Origin: Methanobacteriota archaeon
GTDB lineage: Archaea > Halobacteriota > Methanosarcinia > Methanosarcinales > Methanosarcinaceae
Direction of reading: 5' to 3'
DNA length: 60,939 bases
Assembly (NCBI GenBank): GCA_030054735.1
Contig: JASGVX010000110.1
Span: 1 to 60,939, forward strand
The stretch's first letter is position 1. The number at the start of each line of letters is the position of its first letter. Both the position numbers and the translations under genes were made by a program. The notes below the pieces were generated by a model, which did not search any database, was not told where the DNA came from, and was given only the letters and a program-made list of their open reading frames with translations. This document shows positions 25,732 through 34,639 of this stretch, piece by piece.

Positions 25732-26879
25732 AGCAGGTGCCCATAAGGAAATTAAGGCAAAAAATGATTAAAAAAATTACTACGTTTACGTTAATTCTAT
25801 TAATGGTATCAGTTACTGCCCTTCCAGCCCTTGGGCACGATGATGATGAAGAAGAAACAAACTTCATTATTCTGGATCATGGGTATACTGTAGATTACTA
25901 CAGGAGTTACGGAGGGCCTGATATAAAGGCATCAATTCTAGGAGACCCCGAGTTTAGCAGGGGAGAGCGTGCAGACCTGAGGGTGGAAATCGTAAATGCT
26001 GGAGTAATAGATGGTTTTCAGAGATTGTATGCAAATCAGAAAAGGATAAACGACTCTATTGAGGAAACAATCGCGCTGGCAGAGATGGGAGAAGAAAAAG
26101 AAATCACAACGGCAAAAAATCTAAAGGCAGCCCTTCAATCAAAAACAGAATACATTGAAGTTGAGCCCACAGCCAATCTCCAGGTTGTAGACATGCTTGA
26201 AACAGGACGTAGATCATTCCTCAGTTACAGCATCAAAATTAATGATAATATACCTGCAGGGAATTATGAACTCCTCCTGCCTCTGAGTTATCAATATCAG
26301 ACAAACGTCAGAACTGTAACTGCGGATTCAGTAAATCTCGGGGTTACGGACCTAATGTATGCAAGAGAGTATAAAACAAAATATGAAACTTTCAAAATAC
26401 CCATTTCCATAAAAAGCGGACCTAAATTTGAAGTAACGAATGTCGCGGGAAACCTTGTACAGGGAGAAAGCAAAGTCATTGAGGTTAGCTATAAAAATAC
26501 GAGAGAAAGTGTAGCAGAAGATGCTTTAGCCCGGATAATCATAATGAGCCCCCTGAGCGTTGAGAATTCTATAGTAAGGCTCGGAGATATAGGTCCAGGT
26601 GAAGAGAAGACTGCCAGATTTGAAATTACGGCAGACAAGGAAGCCCTTGTAAAGAACTACGGAATCAACAGTGTAATAAAATACATTGATGAAGACGGTG
26701 ATACTGCTTTTTCAGAAAGTATGAAAGTGGACGTGCCCCTCAAAGCTAGAGAGAAGAAATCCAGCACAACAGTAATAGTAATTATACTGATTAGCGTTAT
26801 TACACTTTTCCAGATCATAAGTGTACGCCGGAAAAAAGTCAAAAATAATGAGAATGCATCAGGTGATGAAAATGAGTAA
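25728..26879 (+). CDS. Membrane-anchored surface protein, COG1361/CARDB-like, partner of the RND exporter (gene 1)
   Basis: 383 residues: a signal peptide ending near ALPALG, an acidic stretch (HDDDEEE), two beta-sandwich domains (SRGERADLRVEIVNAGVID..., GESKVIEVSYKNTRESVAEDALARI...), and a C-terminal membrane helix (TTVIVIILISVITLFQII) with a basic tail. Overlaps the exporter stop by four bases with GGGG upstream. A second possible ATG at 25764 would shorten the leader. It is homologous to the next gene: both open with a YGxPDxxAxxxGD motif and share the NAPAGxY/IPAGNY strand. Probably an extracytoplasmic partner of the exporter. Confidence 0.75.
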   Translation: MKQVPIRKLRQKMIKKITTFTLILLMVSVTALPALGHDDDEEETNFIILDHGYTVDYYRSYGGPDIKASILGDPEFSRGERADLRVEIVNAGVIDGFQRLYANQKRINDSIEETIALAEMGEEKEITTAKNLKAALQSKTEYIEVEPTANLQVVDMLETGRRSFLSYSIKINDNIPAGNYELLLPLSYQYQTNVRTVTADSVNLGVTDLMYAREYKTKYETFKIPISIKSGPKFEVTNVAGNLVQGESKVIEVSYKNTRESVAEDALARIIIMSPLSVENSIVRLGDIGPGEEKTARFEITADKEALVKNYGINSVIKYIDEDGDTAFSESMKVDVPLKAREKKSSTTVIVIILISVITLFQIISVRRKKVKNNENASGDENE

Positions 26880-27930
26880 AAATGGCTTATTTGCTGCTGT
26901 CACAACCTTTCTGATCATTTGCTCTGCAGTCCTGCCAGCACAGGCTGCTTTTCCAGAAAATTTCGACATTAGTAAAAATTATTATACAGTGTACGGAGAA
27001 CCTGACCTCAGTGCAACACTCATCGGAGACAACCAGTATTACAGAGGAAATACTGTAACCCTTTACATTGAAATGATGAATAAGGGCACAATTACAGGTT
27101 TTAAGTCTGAAAAAGATGTAGATTTCGGGGATATAATGGGTTTGATGCTCCAGCAGACAGAAATGCAGTATGAGTCACAGGCTACAACAGCAGTAGGCGT
27201 CCTTGCAACCCTTAAATCCGATGACCCAAATGTTAAGGTTAAATCAGGAGCTCAGCAAGCAGGTACTCTCGAACAGGGAAGTCAAAGTCAAATTCCTGCA
27301 AAGTTCACTATAGAGATTAATAAAAACGCTCCTGCAGGTACGTATCCCCTGACTCTTGAACTTACATACAAGTACCAGAATAATGTTCAGTTAAGTGGAG
27401 ATGGTTTTGATCCTGCTATAGGTATTGTGACAAATAAGGAAGTAGGTATCTGGTATGAAAACAAGACCCAGACCCAAACCATAACTATTGAAGTGAAAGA
27501 AGAACCTTATTTTGAAGTTACAGAAGTAACAGGTGACCTTTACCCTGATAAGGGTGGATTGCTTCGCGTCACATACAAAAATACCGGAGAAAAACCTGCA
27601 AAAGATGCAACCGTTAGAGTCAGTGCAAATGATCCCTTCAGTACCACTGACGACCAGGCTTACCTTGGGACTTTGAATCCGGGAGAAGAGGCTGTTGCTA
27701 TTTTCAATATAGAAGTAGGCGATACTGCAACTCCAAAGCTTTACTCCCTGAGCAGTGAGATTCTCTATGAAGATGCAGATGGGCATGACCAGATCTCAGA
27801 TACTATCAAGATCAACACTGAAATCCTACCTGCTGAAAAATCTCTTCCAGGATATCAGATAGGGACGAGTATAATAATGGCTATTGCAGCTTGTTTTGTG
27901 ATTTTCAGGAGAAAAGGGCAGCAGAAATAA
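26872..27930 (+). CDS. Membrane-anchored surface protein, COG1361/CARDB-like, partner of the RND exporter (gene 2)
   Basis: 352 residues from ATG 26872, chosen because AGGTGA (26861-26866) lies five bases upstream; longer frames exist but their N-termini are not signal-like. Signal peptide (FAAVTTFLIICSAVLPAQA), two sandwich domains (YYRGNTVTLYIEMMNKGTITG..., GGLLRVTYKNTGEKPAKDATV), and a C-terminal helix (GTSIIMAIAACFVIF) with a basic tail. Overlaps the previous stop by eight bases. Same architecture as its neighbour, so an old tandem duplication. Followed by a hairpin terminator at 27959. Confidence 0.75.
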   Translation: MSKNGLFAAVTTFLIICSAVLPAQAAFPENFDISKNYYTVYGEPDLSATLIGDNQYYRGNTVTLYIEMMNKGTITGFKSEKDVDFGDIMGLMLQQTEMQYESQATTAVGVLATLKSDDPNVKVKSGAQQAGTLEQGSQSQIPAKFTIEINKNAPAGTYPLTLELTYKYQNNVQLSGDGFDPAIGIVTNKEVGIWYENKTQTQTITIEVKEEPYFEVTEVTGDLYPDKGGLLRVTYKNTGEKPAKDATVRVSANDPFSTTDDQAYLGTLNPGEEAVAIFNIEVGDTATPKLYSLSSEILYEDADGHDQISDTIKINTEILPAEKSLPGYQIGTSIIMAIAACFVIFRRKGQQK

Positions 27931-27958
27931 GTGGAAAACTGAAATTAGTCAAGAAAAC

Positions 27959-27989
27959 GTGCCTGTTAAATAATAATTTTTGCAGGCAC
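27959..27989. terminator. Hairpin terminator between convergent genes
   Basis: GTGCCTG (27959-27965) pairs perfectly with CAGGCAC (27983-27989) around an AT-rich loop, in the 124-bp gap between the exporter operon and the ModE-type gene. Confidence 0.5.
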
Positions 27990-28054
27990 AGATGTCCTTA
28001 TTTTACAGATTTTAAATAAAAACCTCAATAATATATTAAATTTAAAAAAGATAT

Positions 28055-28642
28055 TCAGTCTGAGATGTCAGACTTTTTTTGAACCGGAATTGTCAGTTTT
28101 TTTTCACCGACAGCTTTTGCGACCATTACTTCAGTGGATTTTATGACCGCATAAATCCGGTCTCCAGGTTTTATGTCCAGCTCTTCAACTGCTTCCTTCG
28201 TAACTACTGAGGTCAGGACTGAAGGCTCGATTTCAATAGTGAGTTTGGAAACAACCCCATTTTTTTCTATATTAATTACTTTTCCTGGAAGCTTGTTTCG
28301 GGCTGAAAGCTTAAAACTTATGTTTTCCCAGGAGGTTTCATCTCCCACAGCTTCATTAATCAATTTTTTGTTTGCTTCGTACTCAGCCAGCAGTTTTCTT
28401 CCGAACTCAGTCAGGAAAGTACCCTGATCTTTTCCTCCACGTACAGTAACTACCGCAGGCTCGTCGAGGGCATCATTCATTTTTTTAAGCATTGTCCAGG
28501 CATGCTTATAGGAGATACTGAGTTTCTGGCATGCTTTTCGGAGGGAGCGTTCTTCGTCAATTGTTTTCAACAACTCAGCTCTACCAGCACCCATCACCGT
28601 TCTTCCATTTTCGGTAAACCAGAGCTTTGTTCTCGCTTTCAC
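28055..28642 (-). CDS. modE: ModE-family molybdate/tungstate-responsive regulator (winged helix plus Mop/TOBE)
   Basis: 195 residues. Residues ~15-65 are the ModE-type winged helix (GAGRAELLKTIDEERSLRKACQKLSISYKHAWTMLKKMNDAL). Residues ~125-190 form one Mop/TOBE domain (NKLPGKVINIEKNGVVSKLTIEIE ... VTKEAVEELDIKPGDRIYAVIKSTEVMVAK) that binds oxyanions. Bacterial ModE has two Mop units; this form has one. Start is GTG 28642 with AGGTGA six bases upstream. No molybdate transporter or molybdoenzyme gene is adjacent, so its targets are elsewhere. Confidence 0.85.
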   Translation of the reverse strand: MKARTKLWFTENGRTVMGAGRAELLKTIDEERSLRKACQKLSISYKHAWTMLKKMNDALDEPAVVTVRGGKDQGTFLTEFGRKLLAEYEANKKLINEAVGDETSWENISFKLSARNKLPGKVINIEKNGVVSKLTIEIEPSVLTSVVTKEAVEELDIKPGDRIYAVIKSTEVMVAKAVGEKKLTIPVQKKSDISD

Positions 28643-29285
28643 AGATATTCACCTTTTTAGCGGAGTACAATTAACAGAACTTGCCTTAAACCGGGCATAG
28701 TGCCGGGACACATGGAGAAATGTTAATCTCTTCTGCCGACCGCACGGTTTATAAGAGCATTCAGGGGACTCCGCAATCAACCTTTACCCCTAAAAGAGCC
28801 AGGTATCCAGACTTCCGTAACCCTGCCTGCAGAGAGTTTCTGATGCTGGATTGTGCGGAAGTTTTACTTAAAGCTATGTTTTCAGATCCCGGAAAGGCAA
28901 ATACCAGGTCTCCGGTCTTGCTTCACCTGTAACATCAATAACTGCTGCAGCATAGTTAGTTTTTTCTTTTAATGGAGAGATAAAAGCAGTTTTCTGGCAC
29001 TTTCCTGCTTAAGGACCGCCACTTAAATAGCGACAAGTATTAAGAAAAACATAAGTAAGCCAAGGTTAACTTGCATTTATTTGCAAAAGGAAGTAAAACA
29101 TCCAGGAATAAATAATAGAATTGAAATAAGATTCACTCCCCCATATTTAATAAGATGAGAGTATATAAAAGCAAAATACTCCTGAATAATAGCAAATTAC
29201 TCCTGAAGGAGTTATATTTTCAGGAAAATTTCTATAGAATAGATAATATTCACATAAGTTATATTATTCTTTTAAAGGTGTCCTT
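28643..29285. other. Intergenic region, 640 bp, possibly holding decayed coding sequence
   Basis: 28680-28940 has a higher GC content than ordinary spacers here but no plausible intact gene; frames on both strands are broken by stops or look random. The right part (29040-29285) is AT-rich promoter DNA for the symporter, with a TATA-like sequence at 29159-29168. Confidence 0.4.
29178..29212 (+). promoter_or_regulatory. Direct repeat and small palindrome upstream of the symporter gene
   Basis: ACTCCTGAA occurs at 29178-29186 and 29199-29207; the second copy continues into AGGAGT so that ACTCCT/AGGAGT form an inverted repeat. It lies just downstream of the TATA-like GTATATAAAAG and 73-107 bases before the start codon, where an operator or leader stem could act. 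Confidence 0.35.
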
Positions 29286-31202
29286 ATGGATGGTTATAAT
29301 ATTTTTCTTCTAATGCTTGCTGTCTATATAGCCTTACTTGTGGCTATTGGATGGTACTTTAATAGCAGACAGAAATCGGTCACAGACTTCTGGCTTGCTG
29401 GCAGACGGATAGGGCCAGGAGCCCTGGGGTTTTCAGCTGCAGCTTCCTGGTTAACAGCAGGCGGGATTCTTGCGGTTGTAGGATTTTATATGCTTCAGGG
29501 AATGGGCTCTATATGGGCTTTTGTAGCTCCTAACATCATAGCTCTCCTTTTCCTTGCTGTGCTTGTGCGGAAAATCAAAAACCTGCCTGCAATCACCCAG
29601 CCTGAACTTCTGGAACAGCGTTATGGGAGTATGGTCAGATGGCCAGTTGCCCTGATCATCACTGTTGTAATGATCCTTTTTGCAGTATCTGATATTACAG
29701 GGCTTTCCCTTGTGCTGCAGACATTTTACGGCCTTGATCCTTTCTATGCTGCAGCCATTGTTGCAATTGCAGTATCTCTTTACGTAACCCTTGGAGGGCT
29801 GTACGCAGTTATCTGGACGGACACTATTCAGTTTTCTTTCCTTGCTATTTTCACATTAGGAATGGCTTTTGCTGCAGTAGGAACAGTTGCTGATGGGAGC
29901 CTTGGCAGTTCTGCAATAAGCGCTTCAGAGCTTTTTGGAAACGTGCCCGCAGACTGGTGGAATCCTTTCTCAATCGGCCTTCCTATGGTCCTGATCTTTT
30001 GCCTTGCCATTATCCCTGGATGGATTACGGAACAGGACCCCTGGCAGAAAATCTGGGCCGCAAGAGATGCCAGATCTGCCAGTCTTGGAATGATAATTGG
30101 CGCTCTCCTGATTACTGTGGTCTTTACGGCCTGCGCTGTTATTGCAATATCCCTCAATGCCATATATCCTGAAATCGCAGAAATGGGTTTTCCTGCAGGA
30201 ATGGCACTTGCAGAGCCTGCACTTCTGTCTTTTGTCAGTGAGCGTTTTATCTCATCACCAGTAATAATAGCCTTCAGTGCAATAGGGCTTGCAGCAGCTT
30301 CAATGTCCTGTACGGACACTTTTTCAGCATCAGGAGCCTCCTGTATCTCAAGAGACATTTACCAGAGGTATATAAAACCAGATGCCACTATGAAGGAAAT
30401 GATGCTGGTAAACAGGGTCAGTGTGCTGTTTATTATACTCGCAGCAACTGCAGGCTCATTCGTTATACCCAACATTATTGATGCCATTCACATTGCAACC
30501 TTCATTGCAAGTTCTTCTTACTTCTTCCCACTTATGGGAGGCCTTTACTGGAAGCGAGCCACTAAAGAAGGAGCCTTCGCAGGTATGATAGTCGGATTTC
30601 TTGTTCAGGTATCACTTGTAGCTCTGGACCTTATAAAAACCCCTCCATTTTCCTCTAATTATCTGGAAAGCATTCACCCGATTCTCATGAACCATGGGGT
30701 TATCGTGGGAATGTCTCTGAGTGCGCTTGCTTTCTTTGGCGTCTCTCTGATGACAAAGCCTTCGAGCAGGGTAAACCTTGCACCTTTCTTCGAAGAGGAA
30801 GCCGAAGAGCTTTCCCGCCATGAAGCAAGAGAAATCAACGAGAAAGATCCTGAATACAGTGTCTTCCTTAAAAACCTTGATGAAAAAGTTACAGGAGAAC
30901 GTGCCCACCTTCAGCTTAACCTCAGGACTTCCAGAAATATTGTCTGGGACGAATTAATTGAAAAGCTTAAAACAGTATCCCCTGCCTGGGTAACACCTAC
31001 AGGACTTGATTCCGTGTACAGGTTGACCCATGGAGACATGCTTGCCTGTGTTAAGGTTACAAGAGGAACAGGAGAGCAGGATATCTGGCTAAAAGCCGAA
31101 CCAAAACTTGAAACTGTTGGGAGGCAGAAAAAAGAGCTTTTTAGAGCTTATGAAGAGCTGAAAAAAGTGCTTGGCCAGAAAGGAGTAAAACTGGACTTTT
31201 AA
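29286..31202 (+). CDS. Sodium:solute symporter (SSS family) with a C-terminal cytoplasmic domain
   Basis: 638 residues. The first ~480 residues carry the multi-helix SSS core (SVTDFWLAGRRIGPGALGFSAAASWLTAGG; TLGGLYAVIWTDTIQF; ITEQDPWQKIWAARD; AASMSCTDTFSASGAS). The last ~150 residues are a soluble tail (FEEEAEELSRHEAREINEKDPEY ... WDELIEKLKTVSPAWVTPTGLDSVYRLTHGDMLACVKV) that is longer than in simple members and could be regulatory. RBS AGGTG upstream of the ATG. The substrate cannot be read from sequence. Solitary gene, convergent with the isomerase-like gene. Confidence 0.85.
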   Translation: MDGYNIFLLMLAVYIALLVAIGWYFNSRQKSVTDFWLAGRRIGPGALGFSAAASWLTAGGILAVVGFYMLQGMGSIWAFVAPNIIALLFLAVLVRKIKNLPAITQPELLEQRYGSMVRWPVALIITVVMILFAVSDITGLSLVLQTFYGLDPFYAAAIVAIAVSLYVTLGGLYAVIWTDTIQFSFLAIFTLGMAFAAVGTVADGSLGSSAISASELFGNVPADWWNPFSIGLPMVLIFCLAIIPGWITEQDPWQKIWAARDARSASLGMIIGALLITVVFTACAVIAISLNAIYPEIAEMGFPAGMALAEPALLSFVSERFISSPVIIAFSAIGLAAASMSCTDTFSASGASCISRDIYQRYIKPDATMKEMMLVNRVSVLFIILAATAGSFVIPNIIDAIHIATFIASSSYFFPLMGGLYWKRATKEGAFAGMIVGFLVQVSLVALDLIKTPPFSSNYLESIHPILMNHGVIVGMSLSALAFFGVSLMTKPSSRVNLAPFFEEEAEELSRHEAREINEKDPEYSVFLKNLDEKVTGERAHLQLNLRTSRNIVWDELIEKLKTVSPAWVTPTGLDSVYRLTHGDMLACVKVTRGTGEQDIWLKAEPKLETVGRQKKELFRAYEELKKVLGQKGVKLDF

Positions 31203-31230
31203 AAACACGAGTTTGAATAAATAAGGCTAA

Positions 31231-31261
31231 GGTTCTTGAACGAACCCTGCCTCTATTTTTT
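31231..31261 (+). terminator. Hairpin plus T-run terminator of the symporter gene
   Basis: GGTTC (31231-31235) pairs with GAACC (31242-31246), followed by a T-rich run ending TATTTTTTT at about 31261. Confidence 0.5.
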
Positions 31262-31274
31262 TGGATTAATAATC

Positions 31275-32078
31275 TCAGGAATACAGAGCTTTCTCAACAA
31301 CTTTTTTCCCAAGCTGAACATCTTCCAGAGAGAAGACTTCCAGATTGTAGATACCTCTGTAGTCCGAGAGCAGTTTGAGGACAGAAAAATCAACACAGCC
31401 TTTTCCAGGCGCCATATGTTCGTCCCCATCGTATTTATCTGTCCACTGCCCGTAGTTGTCGTGAAGATGAAGGTGAATAATATACTTTTGCAGGGTCTGG
31501 ACAAATGTCCTGAGTTTTTCAGGGCTGCCCCCGCATGTAAGGTTGGCATGTCCTATATCGAGAGTAGCCTGAAGATGCTCAGAGTTCACTATTTCTATTG
31601 TCCTGTATAGTTCTTCTGCTTCACAGCAAAAGTTCAAGGGGTCTGTCCCTTCTTTATTTTCAAGCCCCAGAATGACTCCATAATCCTCAGCCAGAGAGGA
31701 AAGTGCCTCAAGGTTATTGACCATTGAAGCAAAGGATTTGTCTCTGTAAGGTCCAATCCTGCCAGGGTGTAACACCACTACATTGGCTCCTGCCCTGTTT
31801 GCAATTGCCATGGACTCTTCCAAAAGAGTAAAATCTTTTTCCCCCATGTTTGCAGTATCTACCTGAAGAAATGCAGGAGACTTTGGCGCAAAATAGGGGG
31901 CGTGGACAGTCACTGCAAAATTGTATGCTGAGATTTCGTCAAGGATATGCTCAAGCTTTTTCTTTTCAAGTACCGAAGCATTGTAAATTCCAAGTTTTGG
32001 GACATATAATTCTATAGATCCGACATTTTCTTTCAGATCCCGAAGTGGGCCAGCAAAAGATGAAGCTCCGAAAATCAC
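31275..32078 (-). CDS. Xylose-isomerase-like TIM-barrel protein (sugar phosphate isomerase/epimerase or endonuclease IV-like)
   Basis: 267 residues with the AP_endonuc_2 barrel and its metal-binding pattern: VVLHPGRIG, ILGLENKEG (Glu), TLDIGHANL (Asp and His), HLHLHDN and a final NLEVFS (Glu). Active sites of this type bind two or three metals and isomerise sugars or hydrolyse DNA ends; similar archaeal proteins are usually annotated as sugar phosphate isomerases. The exact substrate is unknown. Convergent with the symporter. Confidence 0.8.
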   Translation of the reverse strand: MIFGASSFAGPLRDLKENVGSIELYVPKLGIYNASVLEKKKLEHILDEISAYNFAVTVHAPYFAPKSPAFLQVDTANMGEKDFTLLEESMAIANRAGANVVVLHPGRIGPYRDKSFASMVNNLEALSSLAEDYGVILGLENKEGTDPLNFCCEAEELYRTIEIVNSEHLQATLDIGHANLTCGGSPEKLRTFVQTLQKYIIHLHLHDNYGQWTDKYDGDEHMAPGKGCVDFSVLKLLSDYRGIYNLEVFSLEDVQLGKKVVEKALYS

Positions 32079-32216
32079 GTACTAAGCAAGGATATCAGAT
32101 ATAAAGTTCTTTTGCGTTCCTCAGTAATAGGCCAGAAAATATCCAGTAAATAGCCGGAAAATAGTATACTGTCTAAATAAACATGTAAGTTTTAGGAAAT
32201 ATCCTGAGTACCTGAG

Positions 32217-32295
32217 TGTCGCGTCAGCGTTAAGATATCGTATATAACCGATTACAACGATTCAAAATCGTATAATCCTTATGACTGACACGACA
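32217..32295 (+). mobile_element. ~79-bp MITE-like element (family M2), copy upstream of mtr
   Basis: Ends are TGTCGCGTCAG and CTGACACGACA, imperfect inverted repeats (10 of 11). The interior includes ATCGTATATAACCGATTAC and CAAAATCGTATAATCC. Closely similar copies are at 38056-38135 (same orientation) and 60653-60730 (reverse orientation). No coding capacity. Confidence 0.8.
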
Positions 32296-32974
32296 TGAGG
32301 GGAAAAGATAAGATTTTAATTTAACCCAGGGCAGAAGACTTAAAATTAATATCAATACAGAAAAACAGCCAACAAATTTATATATAATTAATTGTTACTC
32401 ATCTTTCTTTTTGAAATATTTTATAAAAGAGCTCAAGGAAGTATATAGATACTTCATAAAAACACATTTTTAATGAGAAAATAAACAATTAAAAATAATT
32501 AAACTACACAAAACGGGAAAAATGTCCTTTTTTGTCCCAGGAAAATGGAAGAACTTAGCGAGCTTTTTATTATATAAATTTTAGAAATATAAAAACGTGG
32601 CAGTATAATTATTTGTTATAGTTATAACTAATATATTTTTTAAAGTATAAGTAAAAAATTCATTAGTACCAATCGGAATCTTTATATGATACTGAAGGAT
32701 GTATATTTTATTCGTATTTATATATATTGGATATTGATTGATTTACCTGGCTTAAAAGATAATATATAATTGATTGTATAATTTATAACCATATAGTAAT
32801 GCTTTAAATGCGTTCCTATTTCGAAAGGTTTATGAATGATCCTCTCTAATCCAAAAATTAACGTTCGTCATAATCATATTTCTTTGTGATGATGTGGCAG
32901 ACAACTTTTAATAAATGTACAGCGTTTTTTGGAATCCAAATTATTACATGTAATAATATAAAGGAGGAAAATGA
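32296..32974 (+). promoter_or_regulatory. Long AT-rich promoter/leader region of the mtr operon
   Basis: About 680 bases without a gene between the M2 element and mtrE. Several TATA-like sequences are present (for example TTTATATATAATTA near 32378 and TTATATGATACTG near 32682), so more than one promoter is possible and the mRNA leader may be several hundred bases long. It ends with an 18-bp palindrome and a strong AAGGAGG ribosome-binding site (32961-32967). Confidence 0.5.
32940..32957. promoter_or_regulatory. Perfect 18-bp palindrome directly before the mtrE ribosome-binding site
   Basis: ATTATTACATGTAATAAT is its own reverse complement and ends three bases before AAGGAGG. In RNA it would give an AU hairpin beside the RBS; in DNA it is a classic dimer operator shape. 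Confidence 0.5.
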
Positions 32975-33889
32975 ATGGAACCACTCATAAGTATGGGAGT
33001 GCTTGCACTTATCGGAGTGGCTGCGACCATTGCAGGTGCTTCAGAGGACCTGGAATCTGATATAGGGTCGCAGAGTAACCCGAACTCTCAGGTGCAATTA
33101 GCTCCCCAAATGATGTTTCCCCATAGAATATTTAACAAAGCTATATCAGGAGAACCACCATCCAATGCATTAATGTGTTCGATCGGTGCAGCCGTTGCAA
33201 CAGTATTAATAGCTGAATTTTCGATATCCCCGCTTTTTGCACTGGTATTCGGTTCCTTAATTGCAGCATGCATACATGGAACCTTTGCGGTAACTGCCCA
33301 CATGGGGAGGTGTGCTAGCCAGAGCCGGTTTAAGCAGCCAATTTATCTGGATATGATGAGAAGCCACACCCCGGCAATCATGGGATTTTCGTTTATAACA
33401 ACCTTCTGTGTTCTGATTGTATCATATTTGATGACCCTTGTACTGGGACACCCATTCCCGCTAACTATGCTGGCCTTTATCTGGGGTATCACAATAGGTG
33501 CAATTGGATCCTCAACAGGTGATGTCCACTACGGTGCAGAGCGCGAGTTCCAGCAGTTTGAATTCGGTTCAGGACTGAACGCCTCAAACTCAGGAAATAT
33601 TGTAAGATATGCCGAGTCCGGGCTCAGAAGCGGTTTTGACAATTCCTGGTTCTGCGCCAAGTTTGGTGGGCCTACCACAGGGGTTGCTTTTGGTATGACC
33701 GTATTCCTTGGAAGCTGGATAACTACTATTTTTGACCCTGCAAAAGGCCTGGCCACGGGATGGCTTTCTGTTGTGACAGGTGTAATTATTGTATTAATAT
33801 TAATTATCTGGAACTGGAAGATAGAAGTAAAAGCCCGCAGCGATTTCGGACCTTACAAAGAAGACAAACCTGAGGAGGTTTCCGCATGA
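32975..33889 (+). CDS. mtrE: Tetrahydromethanopterin S-methyltransferase subunit MtrE
   Basis: 304 residues, an integral membrane subunit of the complex that moves the methyl group from methyl-tetrahydrosarcinapterin to coenzyme M and pumps sodium. Long hydrophobic helices ([67 protein letters not shown]) match the MtrE family. First gene of the eight-gene operon, with a strong RBS; overlaps mtrD by four bases (ATGA). MtrC, D and E form the sodium-translocating membrane core. Confidence 0.96.
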   Translation: MEPLISMGVLALIGVAATIAGASEDLESDIGSQSNPNSQVQLAPQMMFPHRIFNKAISGEPPSNALMCSIGAAVATVLIAEFSISPLFALVFGSLIAACIHGTFAVTAHMGRCASQSRFKQPIYLDMMRSHTPAIMGFSFITTFCVLIVSYLMTLVLGHPFPLTMLAFIWGITIGAIGSSTGDVHYGAEREFQQFEFGSGLNASNSGNIVRYAESGLRSGFDNSWFCAKFGGPTTGVAFGMTVFLGSWITTIFDPAKGLATGWLSVVTGVIIVLILIIWNWKIEVKARSDFGPYKEDKPEEVSA

Positions 33890-34638
33890 TTGATGCTATC
33901 TTTGGAAACATTATCTGGATGCTTCTTATCACAATCGGCGGTGCTCTGATCTCCCTGGGTGTCCACTTCGTGCCTGTAGGCGGCGCACCAGCAGCTATGG
34001 CCCAGGCTACTGGTGTCGGTACCGGTACAGTGCAGCTGGCAGCAGGTGCAGGCCTTACAGGACTTGTAAGTGCAGGCGCCATGATGAATCTAACAGATAA
34101 TCTTCTCCTGATTCTTGCCTCCGGAGCGGTTGGAGCAATGATCATGATCTCTGTGACCATGATTGTCGGTACCTGGACATATGTTTATGCTGTGGGTTGT
34201 GTACCTGCTTCTGCAAAAGTAAAGGTAGACCCTATTACAAAATACAGACAGGACCTCTATGTATCCCAGGGTACTGAAGGGCACGGGATTCCAACAGTCA
34301 GTTTCGTAAGCGGTGTCATTGGTGCTGCCCTTGGTGGAATAGGAGGATCGCTTGTATATTATTCACTGATTGAAGTAGGTATGAGTGTAGGCCTGCAGGG
34401 ATCAGGAGTTACCAACGCGGTCACAGGAAACACGCTTGTAGGAGTTGCAGCAATATTTGCAATAGGCATTTTCCTTGTGAACGCTGTAATCCCTTCCTAT
34501 AACATAGGAGGTACAATTGAAGGGTTCCATGACCCGAAATTCAAGAAATGGCCAAAAGCGGTAATTTCCTCCCTTGTAGCAACATTATTGTGTGCTGTCG
34601 TGGCAGTAATTGCAATAGCACAGCTCGGAGGTATCTAA
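33886..34638 (+). CDS. mtrD: Tetrahydromethanopterin S-methyltransferase subunit MtrD
   Basis: 250 residues, mostly membrane helices with Gly/Ala-rich packing ([49 protein letters not shown]). A cytoplasmic loop carries [24 protein letters not shown]. Part of the sodium-transporting core. Translationally coupled to mtrE, and ends one base before mtrC. Confidence 0.96.
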   Translation: MIDAIFGNIIWMLLITIGGALISLGVHFVPVGGAPAAMAQATGVGTGTVQLAAGAGLTGLVSAGAMMNLTDNLLLILASGAVGAMIMISVTMIVGTWTYVYAVGCVPASAKVKVDPITKYRQDLYVSQGTEGHGIPTVSFVSGVIGAALGGIGGSLVYYSLIEVGMSVGLQGSGVTNAVTGNTLVGVAAIFAIGIFLVNAVIPSYNIGGTIEGFHDPKFKKWPKAVISSLVATLLCAVVAVIAIAQLGGI

Positions 34639-34639
34639 A

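Noticed and set aside
28720-28932. 70-codon plus-strand ORF between modE and the symporter
   Set aside because: No RBS, no recognisable family, unusual composition; more likely decayed or random sequence.
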